Shown piece after piece: positions 1-8,981 of a DNA stretch of 64,000 nucleotides. Location: the NCBI GenBank assembly GCA_900538705.1, contig UPZG01000006.1:1-64000 (forward strand), in the 5' to 3' direction. Each line of letters starts with the position of its first letter. Position 1 is the first letter of the stretch. The stretch is from an uncultured Porphyromonadaceae bacterium. GTDB taxonomy: Bacteria > Bacteroidota > Bacteroidia > Bacteroidales > Barnesiellaceae_A. Under the pieces are notes generated by a model. It was not told the origin of the DNA, searched no databases, and saw nothing but the letters and a program-made list of their open reading frames with translations. Both the position numbers and the translations under genes were made by a program.

Positions 1-64
1 ATGGGGGCAATAAGTAGAGTAAAGATATAGTAAGATATATCTTCCTTTTTGACGTGGATTGTAT

Positions 65-72
65 TATCTTTG
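65..72 (+). promoter_or_regulatory. Putative -7 promoter element for riboflavin synthase
   Basis: The octamer TATCTTTG matches the Bacteroidota -7 consensus TAnnTTTG. It lies about 87 bases before the riboflavin synthase start. A TTTG sits only 13 bases upstream, which is too close for the usual -33 element, so only the -7 half is supported. Confidence 0.35.
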
Positions 73-158
73 TGGGTAGAAGCCCAATGTACGTCTTATG
101 AGGTATTGAGGAGAGTAGTGCTTAAATGCCTTAGTTGTAAATTAATATTTAGAATATT

Positions 159-770
159 ATGTTTTCAGGAATTGTAGAAGATGCTGCTATCGTTGTAGCG
201 TTGCGAAACGAACAGGGAAACCTGCATATTACGCTTACATGTTCTTTTGTAGGTGAGTTGAAGATAGACCAGAGTGTATCGCATAATGGAGTATGTCTGA
301 CTGTGGTAGATATACGGGATAATACATATACGGTTACGGCTGTACAAGAGACTCTTGAACGCTCTAACTTAGGGCAGTTGAAGGTGGGTGATAAAGTAAA
401 TGTAGAGCGCAGTATGCTTATGAATGGTCGTTTGGATGGCCATATTGTGCAAGGTCATGTAGACCAAACAGCTCGTTGTGTTGATGTGACCGAGGCTGAT
501 GGTAGTTGGTACTATACATTCCATTATGAGTGCTCTCGTGAGATGGCTCGCCGCGGATATGTGACGGTAGACAAAGGGTCGGTTGCTGTAAATGGTGTAA
601 GTCTTACGGTTTGTAATCCTACCGACGATTCTTTCAGGGTAGCCATAATTCCTTATACGCGTGACCATACCAATTTCTCACAAATAGTTAAAGGAACGAT
701 TGTAAACATAGAGTTTGACATTATAGGGAAGTATATTGCCCGTATGATGGCTGTTGAAGGTGAGAAATAA
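159..770 (+). CDS. ribE: Riboflavin synthase, alpha subunit
   Basis: Condenses two molecules of 6,7-dimethyl-8-ribityllumazine into riboflavin plus a pyrimidinedione, the last step of riboflavin synthesis in the cytosol. The 203-residue protein shows the family's internal duplication: the first half opens with MFSGIVE and contains SVSHNGVCLTV, and the second half repeats this as SVAVNGVSLTV near residues 140-150. The central GHIVQGHVD segment is typical of the domain junction. Length is as expected. The nitroreductase gene follows after 4 bases, so the two are probably co-transcribed, which makes sense because nitroreductases use flavin. The symbol ribE follows Bacteroidota usage (ribC in E. 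coli). Confidence 0.95.
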   Translation: MFSGIVEDAAIVVALRNEQGNLHITLTCSFVGELKIDQSVSHNGVCLTVVDIRDNTYTVTAVQETLERSNLGQLKVGDKVNVERSMLMNGRLDGHIVQGHVDQTARCVDVTEADGSWYYTFHYECSREMARRGYVTVDKGSVAVNGVSLTVCNPTDDSFRVAIIPYTRDHTNFSQIVKGTIVNIEFDIIGKYIARMMAVEGEK

Positions 771-774
771 CGAA

Positions 775-1323
775 ATGATGGAAACTTTTCTTGATTTGGC
801 TTCACGACGTCAGAGTGATAGAGCTTTTGATCCGTTACGACCGGTAGAGCCCGAAAAGTTGCAGTATATTTTACAAGCGGCGATGTTGTCTCCGTCGGCT
901 TGTAATGCGCAACCTTATAAATTGATTGTTGTAGATGATGTCGAGTTGAAAAATAAGGTAGCCGATACGACATCGTCACGTATTCTCGGTATGAATCACT
1001 TTACCAAGCAAGCTCCTGTACATATTGTTATTGTGGAGGAGAATCCCAACTTGACATCGGGTATAGGAGGATTTGTGAAGGATAAACATTTCCCGTATAT
1101 CGACATAGGTATTGTAGCCGCACATATAACGCTGGCGGCAGCCGATTGCGGGTTGGGCTCGTGTATCTTGGGCTGGTTTGACGAAAAGAAGTTGCACGAG
1201 TTGTTGTCGATCCCTTCCCGTAAGCGCATTTTGCTCGATATTGTCATAGGTTATTCGGTACAGCCGTTGCGAGTAAAGAAACGCAAGGATTTTGATAAGG
1301 TGGTAAGCCGTAACAAGTATTAA
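775..1323 (+). CDS. Nitroreductase family protein
   Basis: Predicted FMN-dependent NAD(P)H oxidoreductase of the nitroreductase fold; the physiological substrate is unknown. The N-terminus ETFLDLASRRQSDRAFD and the following LSPSACNAQPYKLIVV segment are the usual FMN phosphate and ribityl contacts (R-x-S-x-R...SAxNxQPW type). The C-terminal half has the LGSCILGWFDE stretch found in short nitroreductases. I place the start at the paired ATG codons 775/778 rather than an upstream in-frame ATG at 754, because homologues begin close to ETFLDL and this removes an overlap with ribE. This gives about 182 residues. It probably shares the ribE transcript. Confidence 0.85.
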   Translation: MMETFLDLASRRQSDRAFDPLRPVEPEKLQYILQAAMLSPSACNAQPYKLIVVDDVELKNKVADTTSSRILGMNHFTKQAPVHIVIVEENPNLTSGIGGFVKDKHFPYIDIGIVAAHITLAAADCGLGSCILGWFDEKKLHELLSIPSRKRILLDIVIGYSVQPLRVKKRKDFDKVVSRNKY

Positions 1324-1434
1324 GGTGGAGAGTCGGGCAAATAAATGCGATGCAGTAGCTTTCTTATCTGTAGATATGTAGAGACGGTAAAGAAATTAAA
1401 GCTGTGCTTTATTCCGTTTTGCGCTCATTTGCAT

Positions 1435-1442
1435 TATCTTTG
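1435..1442 (+). promoter_or_regulatory. Putative -7 promoter element for carboxynorspermidine dehydrogenase
   Basis: TATCTTTG matches TAnnTTTG and lies about 90 bases before the start at 1533. No TTTG occurs 19-21 bases upstream, so the assignment rests on the -7 element alone. Confidence 0.35.
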
Positions 1443-1532
1443 TCATGTGAAAGCAATAGCAGGAGGTATGATTTGTATATAACTCTTGCTTGTCGCTAAA
1501 AGTAAACTATTAATAACTAAGAAATATTTGTA

Positions 1533-2729
1533 ATGGGAAAAGTTCTTATTATCGGAGCCGGCGGTGTAGGCACGGTGGTTGCTCATAAAGTAGCTCAAAA
1601 CCCCGATGTATTTACCGAGGTAGTATTGGCAAGCCGCACACAATCGAAATGTGATGCTATTGCTCGTAAGATAGGCGACCCGCGCATCAAAACCGATCAT
1701 GTGGATGCCGATAATGTGGAAGAGTTGGTGCAGCTCTTCAAAAAACATCGTCCCGATATTGTCATTAACGTGGCATTGCCTTATCAAGACCTTACTATCA
1801 TGGAGGCTTGCCTGCAATGTGGGGTGAATTATCTTGACACGGCCAACTACGAACCGGTTGACGAGGCAAAGTTTGAGTATAAATGGCAATGGGCTTTCCG
1901 CGAGCGTTTCGAGAAAGCTGGACTTACTGCTATTTTGGGTTGCGGTTTCGACCCGGGTGTGTCGGGCGTGTTTACATCGTATGCTGCCAAGCATCATTTC
2001 AAAGAGATGCACTATCTTGATATCGTAGATTGTAATGCCGGAGACCATCACAAGGCTTTTGCAACCAACTTCAACCCCGAAATAAATATACGTGAGGTCA
2101 CTCAAAAAGGCCGTTATTATGAAAATGGTGCATGGGTTACTACCGAGCCGCACGAGATACACAAACCGCTTACCTATCCCAATATAGGCGCGCGTGAGTC
2201 GTACCTTATATATCATGAAGAGATGGAGTCGTTGGTTGTAAATTTCCCAACCATTAAACGTGCGCGTTTCTGGATGACTTTCAGCCAAGAGTATCTCACT
2301 CATTTACGCGTCATACAGGATATAGGTATGGCAAGTATAGAGCCTATTAATTATAACGGTATGGAGATTGTGCCTATACAGTTCCTTAAAGCCGTATTGC
2401 CCAATCCCGGAGAACTGGGAGAAAACTATACGGGCGAGACTTCGATAGGATGCCGTATCAGTGGTATAGGCAAAGATGGTAAGCCGCTCACTTATTATAT
2501 TTATAACAATTGCAGTCACGAAGCCGCATACAAGGAGACTGGTACGCAAGGCGTTAGCTATACTACCGGTGTGCCGGCTATGATAGGTGCTATGATGTTC
2601 CTCAAAGGCGAGTGGCGCCGTGCAGGAGTATATAATGTAGAAGAGTTTAACCCCGACCCGTTTATGGAGCAGCTTACCAAGCAAGGGTTGCCCTGGCATG
2701 AGGTATTCAACGGAGATTTGGAGTTGTAA
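1533..2729 (+). CDS. Saccharopine dehydrogenase family protein, probable carboxynorspermidine/carboxyspermidine dehydrogenase
   Basis: Likely makes carboxy(nor)spermidine from aspartate semialdehyde and a diamine with NADPH, part of the alternative polyamine route known in Vibrio and Bacteroidota. The 398-residue protein starts with a clear Rossmann motif, VLIIGAGGVGTVVAHK (residues 4-19), followed by LASRTQSKCDAIA and the conserved YLDTANYE and GCGFDPGVSG segments of this subgroup. Length agrees with the family, and is longer than fungal Lys1-like enzymes only by its C-terminal cap. No carboxynorspermidine decarboxylase is adjacent in the window, so the pathway assignment is by family resemblance. 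A rho-independent terminator follows. Confidence 0.85.
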   Translation: MGKVLIIGAGGVGTVVAHKVAQNPDVFTEVVLASRTQSKCDAIARKIGDPRIKTDHVDADNVEELVQLFKKHRPDIVINVALPYQDLTIMEACLQCGVNYLDTANYEPVDEAKFEYKWQWAFRERFEKAGLTAILGCGFDPGVSGVFTSYAAKHHFKEMHYLDIVDCNAGDHHKAFATNFNPEINIREVTQKGRYYENGAWVTTEPHEIHKPLTYPNIGARESYLIYHEEMESLVVNFPTIKRARFWMTFSQEYLTHLRVIQDIGMASIEPINYNGMEIVPIQFLKAVLPNPGELGENYTGETSIGCRISGIGKDGKPLTYYIYNNCSHEAAYKETGTQGVSYTTGVPAMIGAMMFLKGEWRRAGVYNVEEFNPDPFMEQLTKQGLPWHEVFNGDLEL

Positions 2730-2752
2730 TATTATTTATTCACACATCATAT

Positions 2753-2790
2753 GGGCTGTGGCGGAAGGACTCCTTGCCACAGCCCTTTTT
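2753..2790 (+). terminator. Rho-independent terminator after carboxynorspermidine dehydrogenase gene
   Basis: A 10-bp perfect stem (GGGCTGTGGC paired with GCCACAGCCC) encloses a smaller AAGG/CCTT hairpin and is followed directly by five T residues. It begins 24 bases after the stop codon. Confidence 0.85.
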
Positions 2791-2972
2791 GTAAGTACAG
2801 CTTTGAGTATATCTGTGTACATCCCCAATGATTGCGACAGATTGGCGATAGTTGGTCAATATCTTTTGTTGAATCGATAGAAATAGAAGCCATTAAACCT
2901 ATATCGTTAAAGAAAGTCTAAACAAAAGAGCCTTGGCAGTAAAGTCGGCCTGACTGTTGATTTATAAGTAAG

Positions 2973-2980
2973 TATTTTTG
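2973..2980 (+). promoter_or_regulatory. Putative -7 promoter element for the alpha-2-macroglobulin gene
   Basis: TATTTTTG matches TAnnTTTG, 30 bases before the start at 3010 and downstream of the previous gene's terminator. There is no convincing -33 TTTG. Confidence 0.35.
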
Positions 2981-3009
2981 ATAGGCGTAAATAATAATTT
3001 TTTAGTCTC

Positions 3010-6000
3010 ATGCGCACCAAACATTTAATTTCGGCCTTGTTATTGATAGTCCCTTTTTTTATGACAGCAAGGGTTGTTGCAGATGATTTGTCGAAGGTAA
3101 CAACACAGCAGATACGTCAACAACCGCGTACTGTGATGAAAAATGCTCGGGAAAAATTGTCAGAAGCTTTGCAGCGTGGCAATTCTCAAGATATTATTGC
3201 TGCATTAGTACAGGAATCGGCTTCGCAACTCTATATAGATGAAGATAGTATGCCTGCTGTGACCGGTCGTATCTTACAGGTTGTAGATTTGTGCAAACAA
3301 GAAGCCGACAAGAGTATTTTGCGGCTCTTCTTGGCCGACTTGTATATGCGTCATTATAATCACAATACCTATAAGATACGTTCACGTTCCTATATTCCTG
3401 ATAATAAGGATATGGAGACATGGGCTACACTTAATTATTGCGATACGATAGAAGCTTTGTTGAGTTTATCTCTTTATCCTTCAGAGGTGTTAAAAGCGAC
3501 TCCCATGTCAGACTATCGCCATGTTATGGAGGTGTCGCAAGAGGATATGACCCATAAAGAGGCTTGGAGACAAGCCCTTCTGTTTAATCCTACACTGTAC
3601 GATTATGTTGTGCGAAGGGCTATTGTTTTATATAGCGATATGACTCTTATGCGCTCCCTGCAAAAGAGTGGAAAACGACCCGATATGGAGCCGTTTTATG
3701 CTTCGGCCGATGTGTTTATGCGTGATACTCTTCCTCAAGGCGTAGGTTCGCCTGACATTTGGCGTCTGTATAAGGAGATGTTGATAGCTCATGCCGGCGA
3801 TAAGTCGCAAGAGGCGTTCTTTATGTGGAATCTTGAACGCTTAGAGTATGCTCATAGGCAGTGTATGGATGACTCTCTCTATTGTCGGTCACTTGAACAG
3901 TTGATGGACGACTATGCCAACAAAGATTATGTGATAGAGGCGGTTATTGATTGGGCCCACTTGCAGACCGATAAGAATGAGTATAATGAATTGCGACAAG
4001 CGTATGATGCATTGAATAGATGGATAGAACGTTATCCTCATTACTATCGCGCAAGCAACTTGCGTGAGATATGTCGTACCATGACTTATGCTCATGTACG
4101 TGCCGCTGTGCCTCAAGTACTCTATCCCGATACTGAAACCAAGGTAGAGATAGAGTATAAAAACGCACATCGGATAAATTATACTTTGATACGTTGTACA
4201 GGCATAAGTCCTCTCGAAAATATACCTTATCTCGACGACAGGCGCGCACGAGGTGAGGAGGTTGTCAGTGGTAAGGTGGCATTGAGTGACACACTTACTT
4301 TTGTGTTACATCAGGAGGTGTTGTCACTGCCGGCACTTGCTCCCGGATGTTATGCTCTGAAAATGGATGCCGATGGGAAGGATAGTGACGTACTCTTTTT
4401 CACCGTGTCGCGATATATGATATTGTCGCTCTCGTCCTCGTCCGATATGGCTTTACTGCTTGTTGTGGATAGCCGCTCGGGTGCCCCTGCAGTAGGTGTC
4501 CCAGTGGTGCTTTATGATAACAATGACAATCGGGTAGCTGCGGTGGTGACCGATACGATGGGTATATGTCGCATGGCCATAGAAATGAATCGTTCGTATA
4601 GAGCTTTTGTCATGGATGGAGAAGACCGCTTTGCCCCGCCTGTTACGGAGTATAGACAGGAGTTTTCTCAGAGTAGCGATAAGAATGTATCTCTCTTTAC
4701 AGATCGCTCAGTGTATCGTCCCGGACAGAAACTTTATTTTTCGGCCATAGTCTATCGTCTTGCCGATGGGTTGCGTGAAGTAATGCCGCAAGCCCAGGTA
4801 CTTCTCATTTTGGAGGGAGCCAATGCCGACGAATTGTGGTGCGATACGCTTGTTACTGATAGATATGGTTCGGTGCATGGAGAAATTTTGCTTCCTGAGG
4901 ATGTCCTTACGGGAACATGGCGATTATCGGCTGGTGTTATGAACGGTGACGATTGTGATGCAGAGGATAGCCGCAGTCTGATGGTGAGTGAGTATAAGCG
5001 TCCGCAATTTGAGGTGAGCTGTAATTCTATAAAAGGTTCGTTCTCTTTTGGCGATACGGTAACTGTTACGGGTAAGGCTATAACTTTTTCGGGAGTACCA
5101 TTGCCTCAGGCCGATGTTGCTTATACTGTTGTACGCCAACCTTTATATTGGGGCTGGTATGGAGGTTCGTCTCAGACGGTAACCGAAGGTGTGACACAAA
5201 CAGACAGTCAAGGTAATTTTTCTCTTGATTTCCTCGCCGAGGCAGCCGTTGACGAACCATATGCCCGCTATGCCATGATGCGTTTCAGTGTAGAGGTTAC
5301 GGTAACATCGTCGACAGGCGAAAGTCAAAAAGACGAGACGTCGGTCGTTGTGTCTGATGCTTCGATTTATATCGAGATGGATATGCCTACAATGGTTCGC
5401 TGCGACAAGGCACATGATATAGCTATTTCGGTAAAAAACAGCGATGGCAACAATGTCCCTGTGGCCGTCGATTTCAGCCTTTATCGTTTGGCTGATGGAG
5501 AGATGGGGACGTCATTAGATAAACTGAAAATAGAGGGTGATGCCGTATGGACTGCAAAATTGCCTGCCGGTGTAGCCAATCTGTCTTTGCCATGGAGCTC
5601 TTTTGCTTCGGGAGCTTATCGCTGTGTGGCACGTGCAGTAGACATGCAAGGCCGTCCCGTAGAACAAACAGCTTATTTTGTACTTTATCGTACCGACGAT
5701 ACCTGTCCACCCATATCAACCCCTTTGTGGATACCTGAAACGGAGCAGACAGTGAAACCCGGCGAGACAGCACATGTGGCTGTGGGGTCATCGTTAAAAG
5801 ATGCCAGCCTCTTTTATGCGGTTGCCAATGGTGAAGAAATGGTGTCGTATGGTCGCGTGAAGTTAAATAACAGTATGGCTGTTATAGAAATACCTTATCT
5901 GTCGCAATATGGTACATCGCTTCACATAGCATTGGCGTTGGTACGCGATGGCGTAGTATATCAAGGGGCACAACTCTCTGAGTATGGACAATTTGTTTAT

Positions 6001-8850
6001 AGTGGAGGTGTCGACATACAACGGCAGGAGCCCGATTATAAACTGACTATTGTGCCAGAGACATTCCGCGATAAGACCCAACCCGGGTCTCACGAGACAT
6101 GGCGCTTCACCGTGCGCGATGCGGCAGGTAATCCGGTGGATGCTTTGTTCATGGCCGAGTTGTATGATGCTTCGTTAGATGCTTTGTATAAGCATCAGTG
6201 GACATTCAATCCTGTCTATCGTCCTTTCGGTCGTAATGTTGTGTGGAAGGCACCTTGGCGGCAGGGTAGCGACGTCTTTTTCTATGCATACTATGCTCCT
6301 GTAGAAGCTTCTTATAAAACGCCGTCTGTACCTTATATCATATTGAATACTTATGGGTTAAACAATATGTTTAGTGTGTTGGATGGTATGATATATGGGG
6401 TGAGGTCAAATAGTATGATGCGTAGTATGAGTGTCGCCGATTATGCCGAAGCTTCCGCAGAGTTGGATGAGGTAGTTGTAACCATGGGAACAATCGAGGA
6501 AAAGAAGAGCGCTTATGTAGAAGAGGAAAAGATGCTTCAGCAAGATGTCAAGCAGGTAGAATATCGCGAAAACCTTGCAGAGACGGCATTCTTCTACCCG
6601 CATTTGGTGACTGATAAAAAGGGTTGTGTTGCCCTGGAATTTACACTTCCCGATGTAAATACGACGTGGAATTTCTTCTCGTTGGCTGTAACGCCAGCTT
6701 TACTGAATGGTAGGTTTGATGCCAAGGTGATTTCGTCCAAGCCACTTATGGTGGCGCCAAATATGCCACGTTTTGTCCGTCAGGGCGATAAAATGCAACT
6801 GTCGCTTGCCGTACAAAATACAACCGATACGTTGTTGAGCGGAAGGGCTCATGTTATGTTGTATAACCCTGAGAATGAACAGGAACTATATACCGATACA
6901 TTACCCTTTGATGCCCAGGCGCATGCTACGGCTACGATACAGTTTGACATAGAGGTACCAGAGTCGCTCTCGGTCATGGGTGTGAGGGTTGGAGCTGCTA
7001 CGCCGCTTTACGCCGATGGAGAGCAACAGCTTGTTGCCATATTGCCGGCTTCGGCGATGGTAACAGAGGCTATGCCGTTCTATATAGGAGCTCATGTGAC
7101 AGATACGACCATTGTATTTGATGCCATGGAGCAACAAATGTCGCGTCCGTCGCTTAGAAACAAACGTGTAACATTGGAATATTGCGACAATCCTGTGTGG
7201 TATGCCGTTACAGCTTTACCTCCCTTGACCGAGAACTGCGATAATAGTGCCATCTCGGTAATGGCTTCGCTCTATGCCAATGTGGCAGCACATGGCTTAG
7301 CCATACAGAATAAAACGATAGTCGATGCTCTGCGCGAGTGGCAAGCAAGTGCTGAAAGAGGCGAAAAACCGCTTTCGTTTGTTTCGCAATTGGAACAGAA
7401 CAAAGAGTTGAAGCAACTATTGTTACAGCAAACTCCGTGGGTGCTTGATGCTGTTGATAATACATCTCGTTTATCGCAATTGGCATCCCTGCTCGACACC
7501 GAGCGTTCACAGCGTCTTGCCGTGGCTGCTGTGCGTCGCTTGCAGGAGATGCAGCTTACATCGGGAGGGTGGGGCTGGTATGAGTATATGCCGTCGTCAT
7601 TCTTCATCACACTAAATGTCCTGGAGGGTTTTTCCCGCTTGTCGGTGTGGGGCGATATGCCGTATGATGCCGATGTGGCCGATATGGAGATGAAGGCATT
7701 GCGATATGTCGATAATGAGTTGGTACGTATACATAACAGATACCCGTCTCAAACACTCTCGTACGATGAACTGATTTACTTATATGTGCGTAGTGCCTAT
7801 CGCGATGTGCCTATTGCCGGTGCCACACTGGCATTGCACAAGCAGTTGATAAATTTAGTGATAGCCGAATGGCATACGTACAGCGAGATAGAGAAAGCCT
7901 ATGCTGCGATAGCTCTATTCCGATACGGCTATGAAAAAGAGGCGCACGCGATAATTGAATCGCTGCGAGAGTATGCCCTTACAACACCTTCGCAAGGCAT
8001 GTTCTGGGCGAACAACCGCAGTAGGTCTTTCTATCGTAACAGTGCTGTGCAGGCGCAGTGTGCTATCTATAATGCATTTGAAGAAATAGACCCTCGCACT
8101 GCCGAACTCGATGCCATGAGGCAATGGTTATTGATGCAGAAGCAGACACAAATGTGGGCCAATGTACCTTCGACACTCGATGCTGTGGCTGTGTTGTTGA
8201 CATCGGGCAGTGATTGGGTCGTAGAAGGACGTAACACTCGCATTACATGGGGAGACACTCGTTTGCCGGAGCCGGTGGCTGTAGAACAGACATTGGGCTA
8301 CGAGAAGTTCCTACGCAGTGGCGATGCCATCTATCCATCCGATGCCCGTGTTGTCATTAGTGACCATGCCGCACACCCTTCGTGGGGAGCGTTGTATTGG
8401 CAGTATGAGGATAAGCTGGGTGCCATAGAAGCGAGTGGTAACGAACAGATAAGGGTAGAACGTTCTTATTTTACACGTTGCGACGGTATGCTCGTCCCTG
8501 TGGATGCGACATCGTTGAAGGTGGGCGACATAGTGCTGGTACGTATGGTGTTGTATATAGATCGCGATATGCAATATGTAACGCTTACCGATTCACGCCC
8601 GGCTTGTTTTGAGCCTGTAGAGCCCTTGCCACAGTATGTATGTGGTGAAGGGGTATGCTATTACCGTGAACCCTCTGATGCCGTTACAGCTTTTCATGTC
8701 GATTTCTTGCCGCGAGGCAAGCGGGTGATAGAGTATGAGGTATATGTAGATAGGACTGGTACCTACCAGACGGGGGTAGCGACTTTGGCAAGCTACTATG
8801 CACCACAATATACGGCACACTCGGCCGGTGCCTCGTTTACGGTAGAGTAG
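3010..8850 (+). CDS. Alpha-2-macroglobulin family protein lacking the thioester
   Basis: Large secreted or periplasmic protein (1946 residues) related to bacterial alpha-2-macroglobulins, which trap proteases. A signal peptide spans about residues 1-24 (hydrophobic core LISALLLIVPFF, then ARVVADD); there is no lipobox, unlike many homologues. MG-type repeats include the TDRSVYRPGQKLYFSA segment near residue 560. The A2M core segment TTWNFFSLAV lies near residue 1217 and the helical toroid region follows, with GGWGWYEYMPSSFF near 1518. The expected CxEQ thioester is replaced by C1410-D-N-S, so covalent capture should not occur. An acidic variable stretch near residues 1145-1185 contains ELDEVVVT, resembling the SusC plug motif. 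It is a stand-alone gene; no pbpC is adjacent. Confidence 0.9.
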   Translation: MRTKHLISALLLIVPFFMTARVVADDLSKVTTQQIRQQPRTVMKNAREKLSEALQRGNSQDIIAALVQESASQLYIDEDSMPAVTGRILQVVDLCKQEADKSILRLFLADLYMRHYNHNTYKIRSRSYIPDNKDMETWATLNYCDTIEALLSLSLYPSEVLKATPMSDYRHVMEVSQEDMTHKEAWRQALLFNPTLYDYVVRRAIVLYSDMTLMRSLQKSGKRPDMEPFYASADVFMRDTLPQGVGSPDIWRLYKEMLIAHAGDKSQEAFFMWNLERLEYAHRQCMDDSLYCRSLEQLMDDYANKDYVIEAVIDWAHLQTDKNEYNELRQAYDALNRWIERYPHYYRASNLREICRTMTYAHVRAAVPQVLYPDTETKVEIEYKNAHRINYTLIRCTGISPLENIPYLDDRRARGEEVVSGKVALSDTLTFVLHQEVLSLPALAPGCYALKMDADGKDSDVLFFTVSRYMILSLSSSSDMALLLVVDSRSGAPAVGVPVVLYDNNDNRVAAVVTDTMGICRMAIEMNRSYRAFVMDGEDRFAPPVTEYRQEFSQSSDKNVSLFTDRSVYRPGQKLYFSAIVYRLADGLREVMPQAQVLLILEGANADELWCDTLVTDRYGSVHGEILLPEDVLTGTWRLSAGVMNGDDCDAEDSRSLMVSEYKRPQFEVSCNSIKGSFSFGDTVTVTGKAITFSGVPLPQADVAYTVVRQPLYWGWYGGSSQTVTEGVTQTDSQGNFSLDFLAEAAVDEPYARYAMMRFSVEVTVTSSTGESQKDETSVVVSDASIYIEMDMPTMVRCDKAHDIAISVKNSDGNNVPVAVDFSLYRLADGEMGTSLDKLKIEGDAVWTAKLPAGVANLSLPWSSFASGAYRCVARAVDMQGRPVEQTAYFVLYRTDDTCPPISTPLWIPETEQTVKPGETAHVAVGSSLKDASLFYAVANGEEMVSYGRVKLNNSMAVIEIPYLSQYGTSLHIALALVRDGVVYQGAQLSEYGQFVYSGGVDIQRQEPDYKLTIVPETFRDKTQPGSHETWRFTVRDAAGNPVDALFMAELYDASLDALYKHQWTFNPVYRPFGRNVVWKAPWRQGSDVFFYAYYAPVEASYKTPSVPYIILNTYGLNNMFSVLDGMIYGVRSNSMMRSMSVADYAEASAELDEVVVTMGTIEEKKSAYVEEEKMLQQDVKQVEYRENLAETAFFYPHLVTDKKGCVALEFTLPDVNTTWNFFSLAVTPALLNGRFDAKVISSKPLMVAPNMPRFVRQGDKMQLSLAVQNTTDTLLSGRAHVMLYNPENEQELYTDTLPFDAQAHATATIQFDIEVPESLSVMGVRVGAATPLYADGEQQLVAILPASAMVTEAMPFYIGAHVTDTTIVFDAMEQQMSRPSLRNKRVTLEYCDNPVWYAVTALPPLTENCDNSAISVMASLYANVAAHGLAIQNKTIVDALREWQASAERGEKPLSFVSQLEQNKELKQLLLQQTPWVLDAVDNTSRLSQLASLLDTERSQRLAVAAVRRLQEMQLTSGGWGWYEYMPSSFFITLNVLEGFSRLSVWGDMPYDADVADMEMKALRYVDNELVRIHNRYPSQTLSYDELIYLYVRSAYRDVPIAGATLALHKQLINLVIAEWHTYSEIEKAYAAIALFRYGYEKEAHAIIESLREYALTTPSQGMFWANNRSRSFYRNSAVQAQCAIYNAFEEIDPRTAELDAMRQWLLMQKQTQMWANVPSTLDAVAVLLTSGSDWVVEGRNTRITWGDTRLPEPVAVEQTLGYEKFLRSGDAIYPSDARVVISDHAAHPSWGALYWQYEDKLGAIEASGNEQIRVERSYFTRCDGMLVPVDATSLKVGDIVLVRMVLYIDRDMQYVTLTDSRPACFEPVEPLPQYVCGEGVCYYREPSDAVTAFHVDFLPRGKRVIEYEVYVDRTGTYQTGVATLASYYAPQYTAHSAGASFTVE

Positions 8851-8882
8851 GCAAGTCGTCGATAGTAGATAACGGCAATAAA

Positions 8883-8915
8883 AAAGGAGTCTGAGGCAAC
8901 GCCTCAGACTCCTTT
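8883..8915. terminator. Bidirectional terminator between alpha-2-macroglobulin gene and pgk
   Basis: A 15-bp perfect inverted repeat (AAAGGAGTCTGAGGC with its complement) around a 3-base loop, A-rich on one side and T-rich on the other. It sits between two convergent genes and can serve both strands. Confidence 0.85.
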
Positions 8916-8981
8916 GTCTTTCACTACAGCTTAAGGTCGGGAGCTAGTTCCCCCCCATACCATGCCTTGTGTTAATAGGGA

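Noticed and set aside
48..51. TTTG near the ribE -7 element as a -33 promoter half (similar spacing seen near 1418)
   Set aside because: The spacer is 13 bases, against 19-20 in the well-formed promoters of this window.
1443..2303. Long minus-strand open frame opposite the carboxynorspermidine dehydrogenase gene
   Set aside because: It lies fully antisense to a strongly recognised gene and its translation shows no domain, signal or sensible composition.
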